Made by a program: the position numbers and the translations under genes. A model generated the notes under the pieces. That model was not told where the DNA came from and did no database searches. It worked only from the letters and a program-made list of their open reading frames with translations. DNA of 64,000 bases from Agromyces sp. ISL-38. GTDB lineage: Bacteria; Actinomycetota; Actinomycetes; Actinomycetales; Microbacteriaceae. This document shows, in pieces, positions 50,028 to 56,992 of the stretch. Location of the stretch: the NCBI RefSeq assembly GCF_018613935.1, contig NZ_JAGGPF010000010.1:186001-250000 (forward strand). Direction: 5' to 3'. How positions within the stretch are numbered: the first letter of the stretch is position 1; every line of letters starts with the position of its first letter.

Positions 50028-51692
50028 TCACGTGAGCCTGCGGTCGTCGGGCTCGACGATGCGGAACCAGCGATAGCCGTAGGCGTCGAGCTGCACGTCG
50101 ATGCGCCCGGACGCGTCGAGGTCGTAGCGATCGTCGTGGAAGAGATCGGACAGGACCGACTCCTCGGCGACCGGCCCGAGCGCAAGACTGACGATCGCCG
50201 GCCTCGATGCGAAGTTGTGCAGCGCCACGAACCGGCCCACATCAGCCGTGATGCGATGCGCGAGCACGGCGTCATCTCCGCTCTCGAGCACATCGAGGGC
50301 ACCCCAGCCGATCTCGGGAGAGCTGCGATACCGCTCCGCGAAGCTCCTGATGGTGCCGAACAGTGATTCGGGGTCGTGCATCTGCGCCTCGACGTTCACG
50401 TGCGCCGGTGCATAGCCATCGGTCGGCGGCGTCGCGATGAGCTTGCGCGGCGCGGCACGGGAGAAGCCCCCGTTCGCCTCGCCGGTCCACTGCATCGGCG
50501 TGCGCACCGTCATCCGGCCGCCCTCCTCGCGGTTCTCGCCCATCCCGATCTCCTCGCCGTAGAAGAGCGCCGGAGTTCCCGGCAGCGAGAACAGCAGGCT
50601 GTAGACCATCCGGATGCGGCGGGGTTCGCCGTCGAGCATCGGCGGAAGGCGCCGGGCGATACCTCGTCCGTAGACGCGCATCCACTCCTCCGGCGCGAAC
50701 GCGTCGAACACCTCCCGGCGTTCGTCGTCGCTCAGCTTGTCGAGCGTGAGCTCGTCGTGGTTGCGCACGAAGTTGACCCATTGCGCCTCGGGTTCGAGCG
50801 CCGGGCGCCGGGCGAGCATCTCGGCGAGCGGCCGGGCGTCCTCCCGGGCGAGCGCGAGGTAGAGCCGCTGCATCCCGAGGAAGTCGAACTGCATCGTGAG
50901 CTCGGGCGGATCGCCCGGTTGGCCGAAGAACTCGAGTTGCTGGTCGTACGGCAGGTTCACCTCACCGAGGAGCACCGCGTCGCTCGAGCGACGCTGCAGG
51001 AACCGGCGGATGTCGCGGAGGAACTCGTGCGGGTCGCCGATCTCGACCCCTACGGGCGGCTCGATGAGGAACGGAACGGCGTCGACCCGGAATCCCGAGA
51101 TGCCGAGCTCAAGCCAGAAGCCGATGGTCTTCGCGATCTCGTCCCGCACCCCCGGGTTCGCGATGTTCAGGTCGGGCTGGTGCCGATAGAAGCTGTGCAG
51201 GTAGTACTGGCCGGTGCGCTCGTCGAGCTCCCACACGCTGTCCTCCTCGCCCGGGAAGACCGTCTTCGCCTGCTTCGCGGGCGGTTCGTCGCGCCAGACG
51301 TAGAAGTCGCGGAGCGGCGCCGTCCGGCTCCGCCGCGCGGACTTGAACCACGGATGCCGGTCCGACGTGTGGTTCATGACGAAGTCGATGATGACCCGCA
51401 TGCCGCGATCGCGCGCGGTGCGCGTGAACTCCGCGACGTCGCCGAGCGATCCGAGGCGGTGATCGACACCCGTGAAATCGGTGATGTCGTAGCCGTCGTC
51501 TCGGTCGGGCGTCGGCTGGAACGGCATCAGCCAGATGCAGGTGACACCGAGATCGGCGAGGTGGTCGAGCCGATGCGCGAGGCCCTCGAAGTCGCCGGTG
51601 CCGTCGTCGTTCCAGTCCATGTAGGTCTCGATGTCGAGGCAGTAGACGACGGCGGTCTTCCACCAGAGGTCGCTGCGGTCGGTGATCTTCAT
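50028..51692 (-). CDS. GH13 alpha-amylase / trehalose-synthase-like protein
   Basis: The 554-residue GH13 enzyme has a TIM barrel at about 10-450. The conserved regions are VIIDFVMNHTSDRHPWF (I), GFRVDAVPF (II, nucleophile Asp), LLGEVNLP (III, acid/base Glu) and FVRNHDELT (IV, Asp). It starts DLWWKTAVVYCLDIETYMDWN, resembling trehalose synthase but shorter and altered at the start. The C-terminal beta domain is short. Likely acts on alpha-glucosides such as maltose or trehalose in the cytoplasm; specificity is unclear. Its ATG overlaps the stop of the LLM gene (ATGA). Confidence 0.85.
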   Translation of the reverse strand: MKITDRSDLWWKTAVVYCLDIETYMDWNDDGTGDFEGLAHRLDHLADLGVTCIWLMPFQPTPDRDDGYDITDFTGVDHRLGSLGDVAEFTRTARDRGMRVIIDFVMNHTSDRHPWFKSARRSRTAPLRDFYVWRDEPPAKQAKTVFPGEEDSVWELDERTGQYYLHSFYRHQPDLNIANPGVRDEIAKTIGFWLELGISGFRVDAVPFLIEPPVGVEIGDPHEFLRDIRRFLQRRSSDAVLLGEVNLPYDQQLEFFGQPGDPPELTMQFDFLGMQRLYLALAREDARPLAEMLARRPALEPEAQWVNFVRNHDELTLDKLSDDERREVFDAFAPEEWMRVYGRGIARRLPPMLDGEPRRIRMVYSLLFSLPGTPALFYGEEIGMGENREEGGRMTVRTPMQWTGEANGGFSRAAPRKLIATPPTDGYAPAHVNVEAQMHDPESLFGTIRSFAERYRSSPEIGWGALDVLESGDDAVLAHRITADVGRFVALHNFASRPAIVSLALGPVAEESVLSDLFHDDRYDLDASGRIDVQLDAYGYRWFRIVEPDDRRLT

Positions 51693-52657
51693 CGGCCCAC
51701 CGCCTTGAGCGCCGGCAGCACGTGCTCGCCGAAGGTGTCGATGAACGCGTCCTGCTCGGTGCCGACATGATGCAGGTAGATGCGGTCGAAGCCGAGTTCG
51801 GCGAGTTCGGTGAGCTTCGCGAGATGGCGCGCCGGGTCTGCCGAGACCTGCACGGTCCGGGCCACGTCGTCGGGCGTGGCATCCGCCGTGCGCTCGTCGA
51901 AGGCCTGGGGCGTGTCGAGCTCCCAGGCGAGGGGCGCGGGCACGAGGCCGCTGCGCCACTGCTCGTGTGCGATCGCACGTGCCTCCTCGTCGGTCGGCGC
52001 CCAGCTCAGGTGCACCTGCACGGCGGTGGGACCATGACCGCCGGCGTCGCGATACGCGTCGATGACGTCGCGCAGGGCGTGCCGGGGCTGGTCGACGGTG
52101 ATGAGGCCATCGGCCCACTCCGCTCCATCACGCGCGGTCTCGGCGCTCACGGCCGCGATGATGAGCGGCGGCGGCACGTCGGGCAGGCTCCAGATCCGAG
52201 CCCGGTCGACTCGTACGAGGCCGTCGGTCGTCACTTCCTCGCCCCTGAGGAGGCGCCGGATCACGTCGACCGTCTCGCGGAGCCGCGCGTCGCGTTCCTC
52301 CTTCGGCGGGAAGGGCTCGCCGGTCACGTGCTCGTTGATGGCCTCGCCGCTGCCGAGCGCGGCCCAGAACCGGCCCGGGAACATCGAGGCGAGCGTCGCG
52401 GCGGCCTGCGCCGTCAGCGTCGGATGGTATCGCTGGCCCGGCGCGGTGACGACCCCGAACGGCAGCCCGGTCGCCTGCATGGCGGCACCCAGCCAGCTCC
52501 AGGCGAAGCCCGACTCGCCCTGCCGGACGCTCCATGGTGCGAGGTGGTCCGAGCACATCGCGGCGTCGAAGCCCGCCCCCTCGGCGCGTTGCACCGCGTG
52601 CAGGAGACGTGCAGGGGGGAGTTGTTCGTGCGAGGCGTGGAATCCCACGATCGTCAT
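51689..52657 (-). CDS. LLM-class flavin-dependent oxidoreductase
   Basis: The 322-residue luciferase-like TIM-barrel protein contains MTIVGFHASHEQLPPARLL, GFDAAMCSDHLAPWSVRQGESGFAWSWLGAA, TAPGQRYHPTLTAQAAATLASMFPGRF and ALGSGEAINEHVTG. It belongs to the TIGR036xx/TIGR038xx group related to F420-dependent enzymes; one subgroup is predicted to use FMN instead. The cofactor cannot be settled by eye. It is translationally coupled to the GH13 gene, a pairing that suggests a shared pathway. AAAGGA precedes the ATG. Confidence 0.85.
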   Translation of the reverse strand: MTIVGFHASHEQLPPARLLHAVQRAEGAGFDAAMCSDHLAPWSVRQGESGFAWSWLGAAMQATGLPFGVVTAPGQRYHPTLTAQAAATLASMFPGRFWAALGSGEAINEHVTGEPFPPKEERDARLRETVDVIRRLLRGEEVTTDGLVRVDRARIWSLPDVPPPLIIAAVSAETARDGAEWADGLITVDQPRHALRDVIDAYRDAGGHGPTAVQVHLSWAPTDEEARAIAHEQWRSGLVPAPLAWELDTPQAFDERTADATPDDVARTVQVSADPARHLAKLTELAELGFDRIYLHHVGTEQDAFIDTFGEHVLPALKAVGR

Positions 52658-52761
52658 CCGCTGTCCTTTCGTCCAATCGAGGCTCTCGTGGCGGATGGAG
52701 GGCGACAACCCCTTGCGTCGCGGCGCACGATCGGTGTAACCGCGCGCTCTAGGCTTGACGC

Positions 52762-53637
52762 ATGGCAGAACGCGCATCCTGGTCGCTCGGATCCGCCCTT
52801 CGCGGCGTCTTCGGGGCGAAGACGATCGACGACGAAACGTGGGACGACCTCGAGGCAGCGCTCATCCGGGCCGATTTCGGTCCTGCCGTCACCGAGGAGA
52901 TCGTCGAGGCCATCAAGGCGCAGGTCGAGCGATTCAAGACCACCGACCCGCGCGACGTGCAACGGATGCTGCGGGAGCTCATCGAGGAACGCCTCTCGAA
53001 GTACGACCCCACGCTGAAGCTGACCGAGCGCCCCGCCGTAGTGCTCGTCGTGGGCGTGAACGGCGTCGGAAAGACGACGACGATCGGCAAGTTCGCGAAG
53101 TTCCTCCGCAACTACGACCGCAGCGTCGTCGTCGGTGCGGCCGACACGTTCCGCGCCGCGGCGGTCGACCAGCTCGCGACCTGGGCCGAGCGCGCGGGCG
53201 CGTCAGTGGTTCGGCCCGAGCGCGAGGGTCAAGATCCGGCATCCGTCGCCTTCCAGACCGTGGAGCAGGCCAAGCGCGACGGCACCGAGATCGTGATCAT
53301 CGACACCGCCGGCCGCTTGCAGACCAAGGGCGGGCTCATGGACGAGCTCGGCAAGATCAAGCGCGTCATCGAGAAGCAGGCGCCGATCTCCGAGGTGCTG
53401 CTCGTGCTCGACGCCACGACGGGCCAGAACGGGCTCGCACAGGCCGAGGCGTTCATCCTGCACGCGGGCGTCACGGGACTCGTGCTCACGAAGCTCGACG
53501 GCTCGGCGAAGGGCGGATTCGTCATCGCCGTGCAGGAGAAGACCGGGCTCCCGATCAAGCTCATCGGCCAGGGCGAGGGCATCGGCGACCTCACGGGATT
53601 CACCCCCCACGTCTTCGCGCAGAAGCTCGTCGGCTGA
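52762..53637 (+). CDS. ftsY: Signal recognition particle receptor FtsY
   Basis: FtsY (291 residues) is the membrane-associated SRP receptor GTPase. An N-domain helical bundle (about 20-85) precedes the G domain: VGVNGVGKTTTIGKFAKFL (G1), DTFRAAAVDQLATWAER, IDTAGRLQTKGGLMDEL (G3), LVLTKLDGSAKGG (G4) and GEGIGDLTGFTPHVFAQKLVG at the end. The acidic A domain is minimal, which is common in actinobacteria. It is divergent from the LLM gene (104-nt gap). Confidence 0.97.
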   Translation: MAERASWSLGSALRGVFGAKTIDDETWDDLEAALIRADFGPAVTEEIVEAIKAQVERFKTTDPRDVQRMLRELIEERLSKYDPTLKLTERPAVVLVVGVNGVGKTTTIGKFAKFLRNYDRSVVVGAADTFRAAAVDQLATWAERAGASVVRPEREGQDPASVAFQTVEQAKRDGTEIVIIDTAGRLQTKGGLMDELGKIKRVIEKQAPISEVLLVLDATTGQNGLAQAEAFILHAGVTGLVLTKLDGSAKGGFVIAVQEKTGLPIKLIGQGEGIGDLTGFTPHVFAQKLVG

Positions 53638-53652
53638 CAGAAGAGGAACGAC

Positions 53653-54135
53653 ATGGCGATCGAACACGACTACTTCGGACTCATCGGCGACTACTGGGCG
53701 GAGCGCAAGGAGTACGGCGACCAAGACGTCGAGGTCGTGCTCGACGCCGACGACGACAGGGTCTCGACGGCGTCGCTCGACGCGGCAGCCGGCATGGTCG
53801 GCGAGCTCGAGCTCATCGACGACGAACTGCGCTCGTCATTCGTGAACCAGATCGACTCGGGCGGCAGCGCGGTGATGCGCTTCCTCGAGGCGATCCTGAA
53901 CGGCGAAGAGGCGGATGCCGCCCGCGCGGCGATCCACCGCGACTCCGGCGATCACGACATCGACGTGCTTCGCTCACTGAGCCTTGTTCGCGTCGACCTC
54001 CGGCCCGACGCCGATGGCCCCGGCGAGGTCTTCGCCGAGTTCGAGTACGGGCTCGCCCCAGAAGACACCGAGGCCCGGCTCGTCGCCTCGATCGACATCG
54101 GGCGCGAGATCGTCGACGTGCGCTTCGACGCCTGA
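53653..54135 (+). CDS. Small acidic protein, DUF2004-like
   Basis: The 160-residue acidic soluble protein is MAIEHDYFGLIGDYW... with DAAAGMVGELELIDDELRSS and LRSLSLVRVDLRPD, ending YGLAPEDTEARLVASIDIGREIVDVRFDA. The pattern resembles DUF2004 proteins, which have no known function. It starts 15 nt after ftsY with GAGGAACG upstream, so it is probably co-transcribed. Its stop is only 2 nt from the convergent xylB stop. There are no membrane or catalytic motifs. Confidence 0.7.
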   Translation: MAIEHDYFGLIGDYWAERKEYGDQDVEVVLDADDDRVSTASLDAAAGMVGELELIDDELRSSFVNQIDSGGSAVMRFLEAILNGEEADAARAAIHRDSGDHDIDVLRSLSLVRVDLRPDADGPGEVFAEFEYGLAPEDTEARLVASIDIGREIVDVRFDA

Positions 54136-54143
54136 GCTCAGGC
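54130..54143. other. Palindrome spanning two convergent stop codons
   Basis: GCCTGAGCTCAGGC is a perfect 14-nt palindrome containing the TGA stop of the DUF2004-like gene (54133-54135) and, mirrored, the TGA stop of xylB (54138-54140). It is too short to be a convincing terminator. Confidence 0.45.
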
Positions 54144-55571
54144 CCGAGAGCCGGCGCGCGCCGCGAGTGCGTTCGCGGCGTCGCGGTACCGTTCGCGCAT
54201 CGCGGCATCGGGGTGCGCGGGCACCGACGTCGCGATCTCAGCCGACCACGCGGGGAGTGCCCCGTTGAGCGCCCACGCCGCTTGCCTCGCTGCACCGTCG
54301 GCGACGTACTCCGAGGGCGCGGGCACGTCGACGGCGACGTCGAAGACGCGGCCGGCGATCTCGCGCACTGCGGGATTCGCAGCCGCGCCCCCGATGAGGA
54401 GCACGCGGTCGACCACGACGCCGGCGCGACGGATGCCGTCGAGCCCGTCGGCGAGTGCGCAGAGCATCCCTTCGACCGCCGCTCGTGCGAGGTTCTCGCG
54501 CGTCGTCGAGGCGAGCGACATGCCGCTGAGCTCTGCGCGCGCGTTCGGCACGTCGGGAGAGCGTTCGCCCTCGAACCACGGCACGAGCACGAGCCCGTCG
54601 GCGCCCGACTCGGCGGCGAGTGCGAGCGTCGCGAGCTCGTCTGCGTCGACGCCGAGGAGGGACGCGATCGAGCCGAGCACGCGCGCCGCGTTCAGCGTCG
54701 CCACGAGGGGCAGGAAGGCGCCGCTCGCGTCGGCGAACCCGGCGACGGCGCCAGTCGGATCGTGCACCGGTCGCCCGGTGACGGCGAAGACCGTGCCGCT
54801 CGTGCCGATGGAGACGACGGCATCGCCCTGGCCGGCGCCGAGTCCGAGTGCCGCGGCGGCGTTGTCGCCGGCGCCGGCTGCGACGAGCGCTCCGGCGGGT
54901 GTGCGTCCGGCCGCTTCGGCGGGCCCGAGCACTCGGGGCGTGCGGGGCGTCCGGCCGAGCGCGAGCTCCAGGAGCTCGGCGTCGACCTCCCCGGTCTCGG
55001 GGTTCCAGTAGGCCGTGCCCGACGCGTCGGACCGATCGGTCGTGAGTGCGTCGAGGTCGGGGCCGAGCGGGGCATCCGCGGCATCCGCAGGGCCGTAGCC
55101 CCGAAGCCGCCATGTGAGCCAATCGTGGGGGAGGGCGACCGCCGCGACCCGCTCGGCGTTCTCGGGCTCGTGGTCGCGGAGCCAGCGCAGCTTCGTCGCG
55201 GTGAACGAGGCCACCGGCACGAGACCCGTGCGGCGCGCGTACTCGGCGGCGCCGAGCTCCTCGGTGAGGGCCGCGGCGGCATCGGCGCTACGTGTGTCGT
55301 TCCAGAGCAGGGCTGGGCGGATGACGCGGCCCGACGCGTCGAGCGCGACCATGCCGTGCTGCTGCCCGGCGATCGAGACCGCCGCGACATCGTCGAGTCC
55401 GCCCGCGTCGTCGATCGCGGCCTGGAGCGCGAGCCACCAGTGCTCGGGATCCACCTCGGTGCCGTTGGGGTGCGGCGCCCGGCCGGTGCGAACGAGCGCA
55501 CCGGTCGCGGCGTCGCGCACGACGACCTTGCACGACTGCGTCGATGAGTCGACGCCGGCGACGAGCGGCAT
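54138..55571 (-). CDS. xylB: Xylulokinase
   Basis: XylB (477 residues) phosphorylates D-xylulose to xylulose 5-phosphate. It is a FGGY-family kinase: [58 protein letters not shown] and [20 protein letters not shown]. The ATG at 55571 has GAGGGAGAA upstream on this strand; an in-frame start at 55625 gives a poor N-terminus. It follows xylA with a 108-nt gap containing a hairpin. The two genes make the xylose isomerase pathway. Confidence 0.95.
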   Translation of the reverse strand: MPLVAGVDSSTQSCKVVVRDAATGALVRTGRAPHPNGTEVDPEHWWLALQAAIDDAGGLDDVAAVSIAGQQHGMVALDASGRVIRPALLWNDTRSADAAAALTEELGAAEYARRTGLVPVASFTATKLRWLRDHEPENAERVAAVALPHDWLTWRLRGYGPADAADAPLGPDLDALTTDRSDASGTAYWNPETGEVDAELLELALGRTPRTPRVLGPAEAAGRTPAGALVAAGAGDNAAAALGLGAGQGDAVVSIGTSGTVFAVTGRPVHDPTGAVAGFADASGAFLPLVATLNAARVLGSIASLLGVDADELATLALAAESGADGLVLVPWFEGERSPDVPNARAELSGMSLASTTRENLARAAVEGMLCALADGLDGIRRAGVVVDRVLLIGGAAANPAVREIAGRVFDVAVDVPAPSEYVADGAARQAAWALNGALPAWSAEIATSVPAHPDAAMRERYRDAANALAARAGSRA

Positions 55572-55618
55572 TGAATGTTCTCCCTCAGGTCGTTGCATGT
55601 CTCGATCTCGAGGCTCGC

Positions 55619-55661
55619 GCTGCATACCCGTCGGCGCTGGAGGCGCCTCCGGGTATGCAGC
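55619..55661 (-). other. Hairpin between xylA and xylB
   Basis: GCTGCATACCCG (55619-55630) pairs perfectly with CGGGTATGCAGC (55650-55661), and GGCGC/GCGCC (55633-55637/55643-55647) extends it inside. There is no U-run. It could lower xylB expression relative to xylA, stabilise the processed mRNA, or be a copy of a dispersed element. Confidence 0.5.
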
Positions 55662-55679
55662 TGCCCCCTTCGGGCGAGG

Positions 55680-56873
55680 CTAGAGCCTCGCGCCCAGCAG
55701 GTGCTCGGTGGCGAGCTGCTGCAGGCGCACGAAGCCGAAGCCGTGGCCGCCGAGGTAGGCGGCCGTGTCGAAGTCCTCGAAGGCGCTGCGGTCTGCGAGG
55801 AGGTCGTCGTACGACTCGCCGTCGTTCAGCGTGGGCTGGCCGAGTTCGAAGACCTGCGCCGCCTCGAGCGCCTCCTGCACCTCGGGGTCGGCGCGGAAGG
55901 CCGCGGCGCGCTCCTTCAGCAGCAGGTAGGTGCGCATGTTCGCGGCGGCCGAGTCCCAGACGCCCGTCTCGTCCTCGGTGCGGCTCGGCTTGTAGTCGAA
56001 GTGGCGGGGACCGGTGTAGGTCTGCCCGCCGTCCGAGCCGGCGAACTCGAGCAGGTCGACGAGGGCGAAGGCGTTGTGCAGGTCGCCGTGCCCGAACACG
56101 AGGTCTTGGTCGTACTTGATGCCGCGCTGGCCGTTGAGGTCGATGTGGAAGAGCTTGTCGTGGTACAGCGCCTGCGCGATGCCGGCGGCGAAGTTGAGAC
56201 CCGCCATCTGCTCGTGTCCGACCTCGGGGTTCAGCCCGACGAGCTCGGGTCGCTCGAGCGAGTCGATGAACGCGAGCGCATGGCCCACCGTCGGCAGCAG
56301 GATGTCGCCGCGCGGCTCGTTGGGCTTCGGCTCGATCGCGAAGCGAAGGTCGTAGCCCTTGTCGGTGACGTAGTCGCTGAGCAGGTTCACGGCTTCGCGA
56401 TAGCGCTCGAGCGCCTGGCGGATGTCTTTGGCTGCGTCGTACTCGGCGCCCTCGCGGCCGCCCCACATCACGAACGTCTTCGCGCCGAGCTCGGCGGCGA
56501 GGTCGATGTTGCGGAGCACCTTGCGCAGTGCGAAGCGGCGCACGGCGCGGTCGTTCGACGTGAACCCGCCGTCCTTGAACACGGGCGCGCTGAAGAGGTT
56601 CGTGGTGACCATCGGCACGATGACGCCGGTGTCGGCGAGGGCCTGCTTCAGCCGGTCGATCTGGGTCTGGCGCGCGGCATCCGTCGATCCGAAGGCGAAC
56701 AGGTCGTCGTCGTGGAAGGTGAGGCCGTAGGCGCCGAGCTCCGAGAGCTTCTCGACGACATGCACGACGTCGAGCGCTTCGCGGGTCGGGCCGCCGAATG
56801 GGTCGGTGCCGTTGTAGCCCACCGTCCAGAGGCCGAAGGAGAACTTGTCGTCGCGGGTGGGCGCGCTGGCCAT
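55680..56873 (-). CDS. xylA: Xylose isomerase
   Basis: XylA (397 residues) converts D-xylose to D-xylulose with two Mg2+/Mn2+ ions. Motifs are [30 protein letters not shown] (catalytic His), [42 protein letters not shown] and [23 protein letters not shown] with the metal ligands. The length matches the actinobacterial class I enzymes (Streptomyces/Arthrobacter type). It is first gene of the xylAB unit, with a promoter/operator at 56905-56946. Confidence 0.97.
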   Translation of the reverse strand: MASAPTRDDKFSFGLWTVGYNGTDPFGGPTREALDVVHVVEKLSELGAYGLTFHDDDLFAFGSTDAARQTQIDRLKQALADTGVIVPMVTTNLFSAPVFKDGGFTSNDRAVRRFALRKVLRNIDLAAELGAKTFVMWGGREGAEYDAAKDIRQALERYREAVNLLSDYVTDKGYDLRFAIEPKPNEPRGDILLPTVGHALAFIDSLERPELVGLNPEVGHEQMAGLNFAAGIAQALYHDKLFHIDLNGQRGIKYDQDLVFGHGDLHNAFALVDLLEFAGSDGGQTYTGPRHFDYKPSRTEDETGVWDSAAANMRTYLLLKERAAAFRADPEVQEALEAAQVFELGQPTLNDGESYDDLLADRSAFEDFDTAAYLGGHGFGFVRLQQLATEHLLGARL

Positions 56874-56904
56874 GGGGATCCGCCTTTCAGCGTCTTCGAT
56901 GATT

Positions 56905-56946
56905 TGTTGGCAAAATCAACATAACCTGCTCGTGGGGTGGATGCAA
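56905..56946 (-). promoter_or_regulatory. xylA promoter with overlapping operator
   Basis: On the reverse strand a TTGCAT -35 (56946-56941) and TATGTT -10 (56923-56918) are separated by 17 nt. The inverted repeat TGTTGGCAAAATCAACA (56905-56921, arms TGTTG/CAACA) overlaps the -10 and the likely start site. The shape resembles operators of XylR-type ROK repressors, so xylose-responsive repression is plausible. No regulator gene is adjacent. Confidence 0.55.
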
Positions 56947-56956
56947 GCCGGCGAGC

Positions 56957-56989
56957 CGCGATCCGCCGGGGCGAGCCCGGCGGATCGCG
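56957..56989 (-). terminator. Terminator of the GH42-GH3 operon
   Basis: CGCGATCCGCCGGG (56957-56970) pairs perfectly with CCCGGCGGATCGCG (56976-56989) around GCGAG: 14 bp, 3 nt after the GH3 stop. It separates the glycosidase operon from the xylA promoter. Confidence 0.85.
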
Positions 56990-56992
56990 TCG

